Shown: positions 9,409-17,942 of the stretch, piece by piece | How the letters are laid out: each line of letters starts with the position of its first letter | Numbering within the stretch: the first letter of the stretch is position 1 | Assembly: GCF_021044755.1 (NCBI RefSeq) | Contig: NZ_JAJNOR010000005.1 | Location: 186,001-250,000, forward strand | Direction: 5' to 3' | Length of the DNA: 64,000 nt | Source of the DNA: Lientehia hominis | Lineage (GTDB): Bacteria; Bacillota; Clostridia; Lachnospirales; Lachnospiraceae | Made by a program: the position numbers and the translations under genes | Notes under the pieces: model-generated | What the model was told of the DNA's origin: nothing | The model's input: only the letters and a program-made list of their open reading frames with translations | Database searches by the model: none

Positions 9409-10163
9409 AAGCTCTCGCCCTCCTTACAGGTATAATCGGGTATGCCCTTTTTCGGGGCTTTCTTGGCTGCGTCCTCCTGCGCCCACTTGAAAATCGTGGC
9501 TGCATGGCTCTTGTATTTCCTCCCGCTGGAAGCGATATGGCAGGATAGGCGGTCAATGTAATACTCCCACTTGCCGGGAAGCTCTGTTTTCAGCCCGTCA
9601 AGCTCCGTATCGGAAAGAATGACATTGTGGTATCTGCCATAGGCGGCGGGGGCGGGGTGTCCCGTTTCTAACTCTCTCTCTTTTTCTATTTCTATATCTA
9701 TCTCTTTCTCTATCTCTATCTCTGGTGGACAAATGTCCGCTCGATATGGTGGACATTTGTCCGCCCCTGTCTGCGGCAGGGCTTTTTGTTCCTGCAAAGC
9801 CAGCCGCGCCCTGCGCTTGCGCTCCCCCTCGGTAGAGGACTGGCCGATTAAAAGCTCAATGTTGCTCATGTAGAGTGCGCCGCTTGGCAAAGGCTCCACA
9901 AGCCCCAGCTTCATAAAGATTTTCAAAGCTCTCTCTACGGTACCTACCTGCTGGCGGGTAATGGTCGCAATCATCTGGGCGGTGTAGGGGATATTCTCGT
10001 CAAGCTGCAATTTCCCGCCGTTTTTCAGCGATTTCAAGTACAGCTTCAAGAGAATGTTGGAATAGATAACGCCGTCCTGCATACTTTCCAGCAGAACGAT
10101 TGCATCATCGTCAAAATAGCTCTCTTTCAGCTTGAGGTAGTAATATTTGCGGTTATCTGCCAT
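9405..10163 (-). CDS. Phage-type replisome organizer protein
   Basis: About 252 residues with the N-terminal winged-helix region (KYYYLKLKESYFDDDAI, then TITRQQVGTVERALKIF) seen in phage replisome organizers, followed by a low-complexity Glu/Ile/Lys tract and a C-terminal DnaD-like part. The start is the ATG at 10163 behind AAGGAGG. It would bind the element's replication origin and recruit the DnaC-like protein encoded next. The low-complexity tract is encoded by a near-repetitive TCTATC-type run at about 9666-9722. Confidence 0.8.
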   Translation of the reverse strand: MADNRKYYYLKLKESYFDDDAIVLLESMQDGVIYSNILLKLYLKSLKNGGKLQLDENIPYTAQMIATITRQQVGTVERALKIFMKLGLVEPLPSGALYMSNIELLIGQSSTEGERKRRARLALQEQKALPQTGADKCPPYRADICPPEIEIEKEIDIEIEKERELETGHPAPAAYGRYHNVILSDTELDGLKTELPGKWEYYIDRLSCHIASSGRKYKSHAATIFKWAQEDAAKKAPKKGIPDYTCKEGESL

Positions 10164-10344
10164 AGGCTGCGTCCTCCTTTTTCCAGCGTTTGGAATAATA
10201 GCGAGGGCATAGTATGATAACCGCCCGGAAGCTCTGTTTGCAGTCACGGGTGCAGCCCCGGCATAGGTCGTTGTAAGTGATACGGTTGCGGTGGTTGAGG
10301 AAGAAAGACCATTCCAGCCGCCGCTTCTTGCTCATTCTCGGCAA
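10153..10344 (-). CDS. Small basic element protein
   Basis: Up to 63 residues, strongly basic, with a CxxCxxDC-like knot (CRGCTRDC) suggesting metal binding. It overlaps the replisome organizer start by 11 bases and is in the same orientation. A TTG at 10344 is favoured as start because GGAG lies about nine bases upstream; an in-frame ATG three codons later is the alternative. I do not recognise the family. Confidence 0.5.
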   Translation of the reverse strand: MPRMSKKRRLEWSFFLNHRNRITYNDLCRGCTRDCKQSFRAVIILCPRYYSKRWKKEDAAYGR

Positions 10345-10530
10345 TGGTAAGCTCCTTTCTGCCGTTCCTATCGGTGTAGCGGGATAGGGGGCATTTTCTG
10401 TATGTTCTCGGTATCATTTTCGGGCTTTTTCTGCCCTGTAAGCCCCGTTTGGAAGTCGGGGAGTATTGCGGTAAGGGTTCATATCATACCTGTATTTTTG
10501 TAGGGTTTCGGTATCATTTCGGGGCGGTCT

Positions 10531-12162
10531 TTAACGCTCCTGTTCACGCTTTTTCTGCTGGCTCGGTGCGCCCCTTAAAATCTGGTCGATATTGCGTCTG
10601 ACTGTCTGAAGCTCCTGCGCCCGCTGGCGTTTCTCCCGGTAGTCGTTATATCCGGCGTTCTTCTGGACGGTAAGCTGCTCAATCTCCCTTTGCAGGGCTT
10701 TGCTGGCTGGCAGCTTGGTTATTCCATGCTCCCGGAAATAACGGGCGGCTGTGTCCGCTATGATAAAATCGCTTTCGTGCTGTTCCCGGTAGGCTCTCCG
10801 GGCTTTCTCCGATTTCTGCGCTTTCAGACCGTCACGGGCGGGCTTCGTGCCGATATAGCCCAAAAGGTTGCGCTGCAATTCCTTTTTCTCCCGGATAGCG
10901 GCTTCCAGCCCTTTCAGTCCGGCAAGGCTCTCCTGCGTGGCGGTGTTGGCTGCGGAAATGGCAGCGTCCAGCTCGTCCGGGGAAGAAAAGCCATACTGCT
11001 GGTAGAGCATGAGGGTAGCCGACATCTGTTTGAGGTTGTGCATGGTCGCCCACTTCTCATAGCCCCGTCCTTTCCCCTCGGCTCGCTTGGCGGCTATGTC
11101 TACCATGCGCTGTACAGCGTCATTGTTCGGGGCGTTTTTCGCTTCTTTTTTCGTCCGTAAGCGGTCTTTGATACTGCCGGGGTATTCCGCTATGGCTGCG
11201 GGTTTTTCGGCGGCTCTGGCGGCGTTCTGCTCCAAAACGGAGAGGACAGCAGCCCGGTCAAAATCGTCCCCCAGCTTCCGGGCGGTAATTGGCTTCGTCC
11301 TGTCCGGCGTGAGGTAACTTAGCCGCCCCCGGCTCTCCTTGACGGTCACACCATGCCGGAGAAGCAGGGCGGCAAACTCATCAAAGCCGGAAGCAGCGGC
11401 AAGGGCTTCCCGGATAGTCCGGCGCAGCTTCGCCTTATCCGTTTCAAACTTGGTCTGCCGGGGCGCGATACCGTCCGCAGCAATAGGGGCGTTGGCTCTG
11501 TCAAGGGCAGCCTGTCCTTTCTTCTGCGCCCAATACTCACGCTCGGTAATGCGTTCTTTGCTGCCGTTCAAAAGGTCTATCTGGTAAAGCCCCTCGCTGT
11601 GGCACATCTCCATGACTTCGGCTTTCAGATAGTTCATAGCTGCGTCCGTACAGCGGTGCTTGCAGCCTGCTTTCCTGTCCGCTGGCCTGTCCATGTGGGG
11701 CAGCATGGGAACCTCCGCAATCCGCAGACTGTTAATGACGATATGCACATGGATATTTTCGGTGTGGCTGTGTCCGTCCGGGTGGGTGCAGACAAGGGCC
11801 TGGTGTCCGGGGAAATGCTCGGCGCAGAACTTCTCGCCCAGCTCCTGCGCCCGATCAACGGTCAAGCCGTTGTCCGGGCCGTCCCGTGGGTCAAAGCTGA
11901 TGATGTAGTGGTGGCTCTTTACGTCCTCCCGTTTCTGGTTCTTGCCGTAGCGGAGATTGGAGCGCATACAGGCAACGGCAAAATCCTCCCCGCCACAATT
12001 CAGAGAGGATATGCGGTAGTCTACCCTCGGTATGAGCCGCCCGTCTGCGTCAAGGGTGGGCTTCATGGTAAACTCGTCATGCTCGAATGTGAGGTATTTT
12101 TCAGCGTCCCCGTAGTTGGCATTTTTAGAGCTGATATGTTTGAGTATCGCCAACGGCTTCAC
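10531..12162 (-). CDS. Relaxase/mobilization nuclease
   Basis: DNA-nicking relaxase for conjugative mobilization, 543 residues. The N-terminal third has the expected histidine motif (NIHVHIVINSL) with an upstream HYIISFDP strand and a YGDAEKYLTFEH segment; the C-terminal half is charged and helical. It begins with GTG at 12162, overlapping the MobC-like gene by 38 bases, consistent with coupled expression. It would nick oriT, probably upstream in 12524-13056, and stay bound to the 5' end during transfer by a helper's secretion system. Confidence 0.9.
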   Translation of the reverse strand: MKPLAILKHISSKNANYGDAEKYLTFEHDEFTMKPTLDADGRLIPRVDYRISSLNCGGEDFAVACMRSNLRYGKNQKREDVKSHHYIISFDPRDGPDNGLTVDRAQELGEKFCAEHFPGHQALVCTHPDGHSHTENIHVHIVINSLRIAEVPMLPHMDRPADRKAGCKHRCTDAAMNYLKAEVMEMCHSEGLYQIDLLNGSKERITEREYWAQKKGQAALDRANAPIAADGIAPRQTKFETDKAKLRRTIREALAAASGFDEFAALLLRHGVTVKESRGRLSYLTPDRTKPITARKLGDDFDRAAVLSVLEQNAARAAEKPAAIAEYPGSIKDRLRTKKEAKNAPNNDAVQRMVDIAAKRAEGKGRGYEKWATMHNLKQMSATLMLYQQYGFSSPDELDAAISAANTATQESLAGLKGLEAAIREKKELQRNLLGYIGTKPARDGLKAQKSEKARRAYREQHESDFIIADTAARYFREHGITKLPASKALQREIEQLTVQKNAGYNDYREKRQRAQELQTVRRNIDQILRGAPSQQKKREQER

Positions 12163-12523
12163 CTACTTTCTGCAAGACTTCAAACTTCAAGGCGGCAAGG
12201 TCGGCGGCGGCTCCCCGCACTTCCTTTTCCAGCCCCCGGTAGGGGCTTCCGTATTCGTTCAGGCTCCGGGCAATCTGGTTTAAGTTGCCGCCGATTTTCC
12301 CGTACTCTGCCGTGAGCTTGGAGAGGGCGGCAAGCAGCCCGTCATTGACCGGGGAAACGGTGACAATGGGGCGTATGGTCGCTTTCCGTATGGCTTGCCG
12401 GATAAACTCGGACTGGCTGATTTCATAAGCCGCCAGCCGCCCGGTGAAGTCGGCGTATTCTTCATCGGTCATGCGGGTCTTTACCACATGACGGCGGTGG
12501 GGCGTATTGTATTTCTTTCGCAT
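12125..12523 (-). CDS. mobC: MobC-like relaxosome accessory protein
   Basis: About 132 residues, with a basic N-terminus, a ribbon-helix-helix-like part (VKTRMTDEEYADFTGRL) and the MobC-type segment IGGNLNQIARSLNEYG. It would bind near oriT and help the relaxase melt the nick region. The start is the ATG at 12523 with AAAGGAGG nine bases upstream. The longer reading frame to 12697 runs into non-coding sequence. Confidence 0.85.
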   Translation of the reverse strand: MRKKYNTPHRRHVVKTRMTDEEYADFTGRLAAYEISQSEFIRQAIRKATIRPIVTVSPVNDGLLAALSKLTAEYGKIGGNLNQIARSLNEYGSPYRGLEKEVRGAAADLAALKFEVLQKVGEAVGDTQTYQL

Positions 12524-13056
12524 GGTCTGTGACCTCCTTTCTCGCCCGACAGGGCGCATAGCAGGGTTTGGGGAAGGCACTCCCCAACAAGATTCCCGCA
12601 GGGGCAAAAATAAGCGGAGAGCGAATTTTGGCACCTCGGTAGAATCTTGCTCTGAAAAACTCCGGCGTTCCCCGGCTCCCGTCCTTTCCGCTAACAAAAC
12701 GTTTCAAAAGGGCTTTGCTACCCGCTATTCCGGCTTATCTTGAAAATTTTCCTTTCACTACCTACAACACCACGCAAAGCAAAATGGACGGAGATTTTTA
12801 GAATTTCCCCTCTATTCCCTACAACACCACGCAAGCCGGAATAGGCGGACAATGGCAGTATTTTTTTCTTTGATACCCTCTACGGATAAGTAAGGGATTT
12901 TGCCAACTGCGGCGGCTATTTTCCCTTTTGTTTTTTCATACTGGGGATTTTCAAAAATGCCAAACAGGAACGAAAAAAAGCAGCAAATCTGTTGAATAGA
13001 TTTACTGCTTTCTGGTTGCCGGCGAAGCGGCGGTTATTCAGTTGTAGGCGGTAGGG
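12524..13056. other. Non-coding region, candidate oriT
   Basis: 533 bases between the mobilization genes and the small regulators. It holds two copies of CCTACAACACCACGCAA (12761-12777 and 12818-12834), direct repeats 57 bases apart, then a terminator at 12973-13010. Position beside mobC and relaxase plus the direct repeats fit an origin of transfer, but no nick site is recognised. Confidence 0.4.
12973..13010 (-). terminator. Intrinsic terminator after regulator pair
   Basis: On the minus strand a hairpin pairs AGCAGTAAATCT with AGATTTGCTGCT and is followed by a run of seven U. It lies about 45 bases past the stop at 13057, ending the cargo/regulator transcript before the mobilization genes. 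Confidence 0.75.
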
Positions 13057-13260
13057 CTATCTCCCAAAGCGGAACTTGAAAATAGCTGTGAGAAGCGTCT
13101 GGGTGATGTAGTCCTCTGTATCTTGGTCTACCCGTCCATTCACACGGGCGGCACATTGTATGCGGCGGCGGTAATACTGCAATACAGTTCCCACCGCTTC
13201 CGGCTCCCCGCTGGCGGCTTGGACGATTGTTTCATAGGGGAGAAGCCTATTATTTCTCAT
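13057..13260 (-). CDS. Small helix-turn-helix regulator of conjugative elements
   Basis: 67 residues resembling the short HTH/sigma-like proteins that accompany Tn916- and Tn1549-type regulatory modules (motif LPYETIVQAASGEPEAVGTVL, shortened here to its key parts YETIV and GEPEAV). The ATG at 13260 overlaps the end of the sigma-like gene by 11 bases and has GGAGGG upstream. The pair is likely a cotranscribed switch for mobilization or recombinase genes. Confidence 0.7.
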   Translation of the reverse strand: MRNNRLLPYETIVQAASGEPEAVGTVLQYYRRRIQCAARVNGRVDQDTEDYITQTLLTAIFKFRFGR

Positions 13261-13696
13261 ATGCCATTCCCTCCATTTCCGCTTGGAGCTGCCGTAGGGC
13301 TTTTCGGATATGGTAGCCCGCTGTGCTGCGGCTGCGCCCGTACTGTCTGCCAATTTCGTGCTGTGGAATACGCTTGAAAAAGGACAGGTAAATCATTTCC
13401 CGCTCCCGTTCGTCCAGCCGTGACAGGGCTTCCGCAAGTAAACCGCTGCTGAAAATGACCGTATCGCCGCAAAGGGTAAGTATGTATTCCTCGTCCGGCT
13501 CCGGGGCTTGGAAATATTCATCTGTCGTGCCTAAAGGGTAGTGCTTTTCGTCTGTGAGGTATTCAAGGGATATTTCTCTTTTGTGCTTCCTGCTCCGTGT
13601 CCTCGCTGCGTTGATCGTTGCATTTCGGATAACGACTTTGCAAAAGGCATGGAAAGTGTACTCGATATGTTCCCGATATTCTTCTGTACAGGTCAT
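13250..13696 (-). CDS. Sigma-70 family regulator (region 4 type)
   Basis: 148 residues. The C-terminal half is a sigma region 4 HTH: LDEREREMIYLSFF, then HEIGRQYGRSRSTAGYHIRKAL. The N-terminal half has only a vestigial region 2. Such proteins in Tn916-like elements (compare Orf7) drive the element's own transfer genes. It overlaps the smaller HTH gene downstream. A short stretch of its coding sequence (REISLEYLT) recurs as an orphan fragment near 14774-14810. Confidence 0.8.
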   Translation of the reverse strand: MTCTEEYREHIEYTFHAFCKVVIRNATINAARTRSRKHKREISLEYLTDEKHYPLGTTDEYFQAPEPDEEYILTLCGDTVIFSSGLLAEALSRLDEREREMIYLSFFKRIPQHEIGRQYGRSRSTAGYHIRKALRQLQAEMEGMAYEK

Positions 13697-13803
13697 GGAA
13701 AATCCCCCTTTCCTCCCAAAAGGGCTGTGGCTGGTTAGTAGTTGCTTTTTATGATAGTAAGGGGCGGCAGCACTTTAGGCTGTCGCTCCTTGACTGCCTA
13801 ACT

Positions 13804-13878
13804 GCAAAACCGGGCGGGGCTGTCAACGGCGGGCGAAGCCCGTTCATCTTGACCGTTGACTGGCTCGGCCGGGTTTGC
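13804..13878. repeat. Nested inverted repeats
   Basis: GTCAACGG at 13822-13829 pairs with CCGTTGAC at 13853-13860 around an inner CGGGCgaaGCCCG hairpin. An outer near-match pairs GCAAAACCGG with CCGGGTTTGC. It sits between the methyltransferase stop and the sigma-like gene, so it may be a terminator/antiterminator or a protein-binding site. Confidence 0.55.
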
Positions 13879-13900
13879 TATTTATCCGGCAAACTTGAAT

Positions 13901-14668
13901 TTATTTTAAGCTATCACGTTTTACCTTTTTAAGCCTTACTATCATTACCATAGGAATTTCTTTATTGTTTTTGAAACATTCTTCATAAAATCCATCAATG
14001 ACAAATCCAGCTCTGAAACAAAGGTTAAAAATATCTTGTATGGAACGATGATAATAAATCTGCTCCTCCGGCTGCCCTTCGATCGCTATATCATAGTAAC
14101 TGTGCGGTGTCATATATTTTTCAGTCAATGTGATAAAACAAGGGTGCTGCGTTGCAAAGACAAAAATCCCGTTTTCCTCCAATAGTTCATAAACAGCCAT
14201 AAAAAGCGGTTCAATATCCGTAATATCCATAATTGCCATATTAGAAACTGCTTTCGTAAAGGCTCGATTTCTTTTTAATCCTAATAAGCTTTCTCTATTG
14301 GTCGCATCCGCTACGCAAAACTCAATTTGTTTTGCATATTGTGATCGCCGTCTTTTAGCCAATTCTATCATTTTTTTGCTGTAATCAAAAGCGACGACCG
14401 AAGCGCCTCTCTGTGCAAGATACGAAGAATAATTTCCATTGCCGCACGCAATATCCAAAATGTAATCCGAAGGATCAGGAGAGAGAAGTTCCGTTACTTT
14501 GGGACGTACTACCTCTCTGTGAAATTCATTGGATTCGTCACCCATTGCATCATCCCAAAATTGTGCGTTTTTCTCCCAGATCTTTTTGCTTTCCTCTGTT
14601 CCCATGTTCTCTCCCACTCCCAAAATTTGCCTTTTTGCTTCCATTAAATCTTCCTTACTATATTCCAT
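13901..14668 (-). CDS. SAM-dependent class I methyltransferase
   Basis: 255 residues with motif I of the Rossmann methyltransferases (YILDIACGNGNYSS), motif II (VVAFDYSKKMIELA) and motif III (IEFCVADATNRESLL). This general type methylates small molecules; the target is not evident. It uses the ATG at 14668 with GGAGGG upstream. It is cargo between the regulators and the tet gene, and lower in GC than the element core. A role in resistance is possible but it does not look like an Erm or Cfr rRNA methylase. Confidence 0.8.
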   Translation of the reverse strand: MEYSKEDLMEAKRQILGVGENMGTEESKKIWEKNAQFWDDAMGDESNEFHREVVRPKVTELLSPDPSDYILDIACGNGNYSSYLAQRGASVVAFDYSKKMIELAKRRRSQYAKQIEFCVADATNRESLLGLKRNRAFTKAVSNMAIMDITDIEPLFMAVYELLEENGIFVFATQHPCFITLTEKYMTPHSYYDIAIEGQPEEQIYYHRSIQDIFNLCFRAGFVIDGFYEECFKNNKEIPMVMIVRLKKVKRDSLK

Positions 14669-14773
14669 TGTTACCCTCCATAACTTCTGATTGTTGCCGT
14701 CTTGACTATTATGTATCTTTTCTTTCCAAAATGGTATAGGCTTTTATTTTTATAATGCTGCAAAACTTTTCTT

Positions 14774-14810
14774 CTGTAAGGTATTCAAAGGATATTTCCC
14801 TTTGCCGCCG
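14774..14810 (-). pseudogene. Orphan fragment of the sigma-like gene
   Basis: The stretch reads EISFEYLTEEK on the minus strand, matching EISLEYLTDEK of the intact gene at 13250-13696, with about 80% base identity over some 30 bases. No start, stop or remaining domain is attached. It looks like the scar of a cargo insertion into a duplicated regulator gene. Confidence 0.5.
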
Positions 14811-14881
14811 CTATTGGAAAGCCAAAAGCAGCGGCTTTTTTACGCGATATGACCGAAAAGACTAGAAAGCAGGATATGTCA

Positions 14882-15336
14882 TCATTTGTCATTTCTTCTC
14901 AATGTAATAACTGCATGGCATATCAAGCCAAATACAAGAGAAAAACAGCCACCGCCAAATAGTGATGCTCCCCACCCTGCACCCGACATTGTCATAAAAC
15001 CGCCAACAAAGAAAATACCAATGCCAAGAAATATCCCGACACCATAAAAAAGTCCAATTGCCATATCATACTTATTAAATTGTCGTTTCTCTTTTTTTCA
15101 CATGTTTCCATTTTTGTTATTACCTCCTTCGCAAAATCGTCCATGTGGACTCCAAAAAGAAAACAAATTTTTTTCAACGTATTTAAATCGGGTTCATTAA
15201 CATCTCTCTCCCAATTCGATAGCGCCTGCCGGGTAACATTCAATTTCCCAGCCAGTTCTTCCTGTGTCATTCCCGATTGTGTTCGCAGATGACGTATTTG
15301 CTTTCCTGTTGTAATATCCGTCTGTTTCTGGTTCAA
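14882..15336 (-). pseudogene. XRE regulator with membrane tail, frameshifted
   Basis: An N-terminal HTH_XRE domain (IRHLRTQSGMTQEELAGKL, TRQALSNWERD) should be joined to a two-helix membrane tail, but the frame breaks in a run of seven A (T run 15092-15098). With eight A the frame continues as KKEKRQFNKYDMAIGLF into the tail encoded at 14882-15064 (hydrophobic IGLFYGVGIFLGIGIFF, then SLFGGGCFSLVFGLI). The restored protein is 151 residues. It starts with TTG at 15336, seven bases after AGGAGG. A truncated 114-residue soluble-plus-one-helix version would be made as it stands. Confidence 0.8.
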
Positions 15337-15417
15337 AATGGTTCCTCCTCTCTGATGCTGATTTTATCAATGATATTTCGCAATAGCCAGCAATGAACGT
15401 TTGCATTGCGCAAGATG

Positions 15418-17337
15418 TTACATTATCTTCTGAAACATATGCCGGATCTTGTCTAAACGGCTGTTCGGGCGGCGTGGCTGAAACACAGGCTCGCCGGAAG
15501 TTTCCTGATACCCTTTTAATTCTGTAATGCAGACACTTCTTCCATTTGTATAAAAATTCAAATCATTTCTATATTCACCAATACAACGGGCAGGGATTTC
15601 CCCCTTAAAAATAACTTCATCTTTTTCAAGTCTGGTTGATTCAATGATTGCGCAATACTTTGGTGCGTCATTATAAGCCCGTGAAAGATATTCCTGCGGT
15701 GCAAAAAGGGTAAAGGAAAGGTATGGTTCCAACAGTTGTGTTCCTGCTTTTTTCAATGCCTGCTCCAACACGACAGGCGCAAGAAAACGAAAATCAGCGG
15801 GGGTGCTGACCGGGCTGTAATAAACTCCATAATCAAAACAAATTTGGCAGTCTGTCACTCCCCAGCCATATAAGCCCTGCTCCATTCCATAACGCACACC
15901 CTCCATGACGGCATTTTGAAAACTTTGGTTTAAATAGCCGAGAGATACCTCGCTTTTATATTGTGTTCCGCTTCCAACAGGAAGCGGTGTTACAGTCAAA
16001 CCAATAGATGCCCAAAACGGATTCGGCGGCACTTCAATATGAATCGTGTAGCTCGCTTTTTTTTGCGGTCTTTCCAGATAAATAACCGAAGGCTCTTTCA
16101 TAGCCACGCCCACATGATATTTTTCTTCTAATAGCGAACAAATAACTTCTAACTGTACTTTTCCCAAAAAAGATAATATAATCTCATGTGTAACAGTATC
16201 AATGTCAAAATGCAAAAGAGGGTCTGTATCAGCAATCTCTGTGAGGGCATTTAACAGGGCTTCCCTTTGCTCCGGCTTTTGCGGCTCTACCGTTGTCCGA
16301 AGTAATGGCATGGGATTATCAATCCGTGTTTTGTGAGGCAGGAGTTTTTCATTTCCCAGAATGTCGTTCAGTTTCAAAGTATCATCAGCTAAAATAACAA
16401 TTTCTCCCGGACAGGCATGGTCAACCGGGACGATTTCACCATTTGACGGAATACACATTTCTGTAATCTTTATTTTTTCCTTTTTTGACAGCAGCAGGGT
16501 ATCCCGTAAATGGAGCGTCCCATGATACAGGCGTAAATAAGAAAGCCGTTTTTTCCGCTCTGTATACTCAACCTTAAAAACATATCCACATAATTCAGAC
16601 TGAATATCGTCTGTTTCTGTAATGAAAGTTTCTGTAATCGCTTCAATCAGTTTTTCTGTTCCTAAATTGTCTTTTGCACTCCCATGATAAACAGGAAACA
16701 AAGAGCAGCATCTGGTTCTTTTGCACTTTTCATATTGTAATTCCTGTATATCCAAAGAATCCTCTGCAACATATCGTTCTAATAGTTCATCGCTTCCGGA
16801 AATAATCATATCCCATTTGTCCAAATCAGAAATATCGGTCATGGTTATCTTTGGCGACAGGGAAACCTCCTGCATGACAATCATATCACTGGTAAGTTTA
16901 TCTTTAATGCTTTGGTAAACACGCCGCAGGTCGATCCCATTTTGGTCTATCTTATTTATAAAGATAATTGTCGGAATGTCCATTTTCTGAAGCGCATGGA
17001 ATAATATACGGGTTTGTGCCTGTACGCCGTCTTTTGCCGAAATGACTAAAACAGCTCCGTCAAGGACAGATAAAGAGCGGTATGCTTCGGTTAAAAAATC
17101 CATATGACCGGGAGTGTCCACGATATTGATTTTATAATCATTCCAGCAAAAAGAAGTAACCGCTGTCTGAATGGTAATTCCGCGCTGCCGTTCCAAAATC
17201 ATAGTGTCTGTTCTTGTAGTTCCTTTATCCACGTTTCCTTGTTCCGCAATCGCTCCACTGGTGTACAGCAGGCTTTCCGTCAATGTTGTTTTTCCTGCGT
17301 CTACATGGGCGAGAATTCCAATATTGATTATTTTCAT
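15418..17337 (-). CDS. tet: Tetracycline resistance ribosomal protection protein
   Basis: EF-G-like GTPase that displaces tetracycline from the ribosome. 639 residues, the standard length. GTPase motifs: AHVDAGKTTL (G1), DTPGHMDF (G3), NKID (G4). The C-terminus RRPNSRLDKIRHMFQKIM is typical of the Tet(M)/(O)/(W)/(32) group. From memory the sequence is nearest Tet(32)/Tet(O)/Tet(W), and mosaic alleles exist in this group, so the allele is left open. It is preceded by a leader peptide and attenuator, so induction by tetracycline is expected. All catalytic motifs look intact. Confidence 0.96.
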   Translation of the reverse strand: MKIINIGILAHVDAGKTTLTESLLYTSGAIAEQGNVDKGTTRTDTMILERQRGITIQTAVTSFCWNDYKINIVDTPGHMDFLTEAYRSLSVLDGAVLVISAKDGVQAQTRILFHALQKMDIPTIIFINKIDQNGIDLRRVYQSIKDKLTSDMIVMQEVSLSPKITMTDISDLDKWDMIISGSDELLERYVAEDSLDIQELQYEKCKRTRCCSLFPVYHGSAKDNLGTEKLIEAITETFITETDDIQSELCGYVFKVEYTERKKRLSYLRLYHGTLHLRDTLLLSKKEKIKITEMCIPSNGEIVPVDHACPGEIVILADDTLKLNDILGNEKLLPHKTRIDNPMPLLRTTVEPQKPEQREALLNALTEIADTDPLLHFDIDTVTHEIILSFLGKVQLEVICSLLEEKYHVGVAMKEPSVIYLERPQKKASYTIHIEVPPNPFWASIGLTVTPLPVGSGTQYKSEVSLGYLNQSFQNAVMEGVRYGMEQGLYGWGVTDCQICFDYGVYYSPVSTPADFRFLAPVVLEQALKKAGTQLLEPYLSFTLFAPQEYLSRAYNDAPKYCAIIESTRLEKDEVIFKGEIPARCIGEYRNDLNFYTNGRSVCITELKGYQETSGEPVFQPRRPNSRLDKIRHMFQKIM

Positions 17338-17372
17338 GTGATTGTCCTCCTTTTACAGCCCCAAAAGGGCAT

Positions 17373-17412
17373 AAAAATCCCCAGCAGTAAAATACTTTTA
17401 CCACTGGGGATT
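17373..17412 (-). terminator. tet attenuator terminator
   Basis: On the minus strand AATCCCCAG (17404-17412) pairs with CTGGGGATT (17376-17384), with an inner GTAAAA/TTTTAC pairing, and is followed by a U run. The leader-peptide stop lies inside it, so ribosome position on the leader would decide whether the hairpin forms. Confidence 0.85.
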
Positions 17413-17442
17413 ATAATTTGCGGACATACACATATACAGCAT
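17398..17442 (-). CDS. tet leader peptide
   Basis: Fourteen codons reading MLYMCMSANYNPQW, ending within the attenuator stem. The equivalent of orf12 of Tn916. In the known mechanism, tetracycline raises charged tRNA pools or slows translation so that the ribosome reads through the leader and prevents terminator formation, letting transcription reach tet. Confidence 0.75.
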   Translation of the reverse strand: MLYMCMSANYNPQW

Positions 17443-17699
17443 ACACCTGTTTGTGATTGCTGTTTTTCGGATATGTCAAAATTGATAAGGCAAAAGTATT
17501 TTTAAATTGGGTACAAAAAACCAAGCCCCCACAAAAGGGACTATCATAATCCTTTGTTCCCACTATTTGATTATAGTTTTATTTAAGAATACCTTGCCGC
17601 ATATTTTTTACTCCTTTTTTGGAATGATGCTATTATATCACATTAGTTTTAGGAAAGAAAGTACCTAAAAGAAATTTTTCTTCCCCTTATATGTAACAA
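17443..17699 (-). promoter_or_regulatory. tet upstream region
   Basis: Conserved upstream region like that before tet(M) in Tn916. It contains a seven-codon mini-ORF MRQGILK (17602 to 17579) behind AAAGGAG, and a TTGACA at 17474-17479 on the minus strand that may be the -35 of the tet promoter, though no good -10 is seen at standard spacing. A TATAAT-like box lies further up near 17630-17640. Confidence 0.5.
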
Positions 17700-17942
17700 T
17701 CATACCGACTTTCTGGCGTTCAGAATGGTTTCTGCTGTCTGCTGTGGTGTTTGGTTGGAATTGTCCAGCCAAAAGCCGATCCGTGGTGTTGTCTGCATAA
17801 ATGTATCGTATAAGGTTTCAACCGTAAAGCCGGAATAGCCTGTTTTCTCCCTGTATCGTTCCCTTCCTTTTATTGTTTCCACATCTGGACAAAGAACGAC
17901 AACCTCAACAGGGTATTTATGCGGCACAAAAAATATGTACAT
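17700..17942 (-). pseudogene. Fragment of a nucleotide kinase-like gene
   Basis: 80 residues, rich in features of the C-terminal half of small P-loop kinases/phosphotransferases (VVVLCPDVETIKGRERYR; then GFWLDNSNQTPQQTAETI), but with no Walker A or N-terminal half. The frame begins where the element seems to end. It is best read as a truncated gene left when the element's right end was assembled. Original substrate unknown. Confidence 0.5.

Larger units (their letters stand above)
6640..17942. mobile_element. Element 1: mobilizable element with tetracycline resistance
   Basis: Contiguous minus-strand set: serine recombinase, TnpW, DnaC-like, replisome organizer, relaxase, MobC-like, two small regulators, methyltransferase, XRE gene and tet. 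This is the core of an integrative mobilizable element related to Tn4451/Tn1549-type backbones; there are no coupling protein or type IV secretion genes, so transfer would need a helper. The ends are not resolved: the left edge lies between about 6570 and 6660 and the right between about 17940 and 18060. No convincing terminal repeat was found. Confidence 0.75.

Noticed and set aside
11353..12315. 320-codon plus-strand open frame
   Set aside because: Antisense to the relaxase; no start signal or family.
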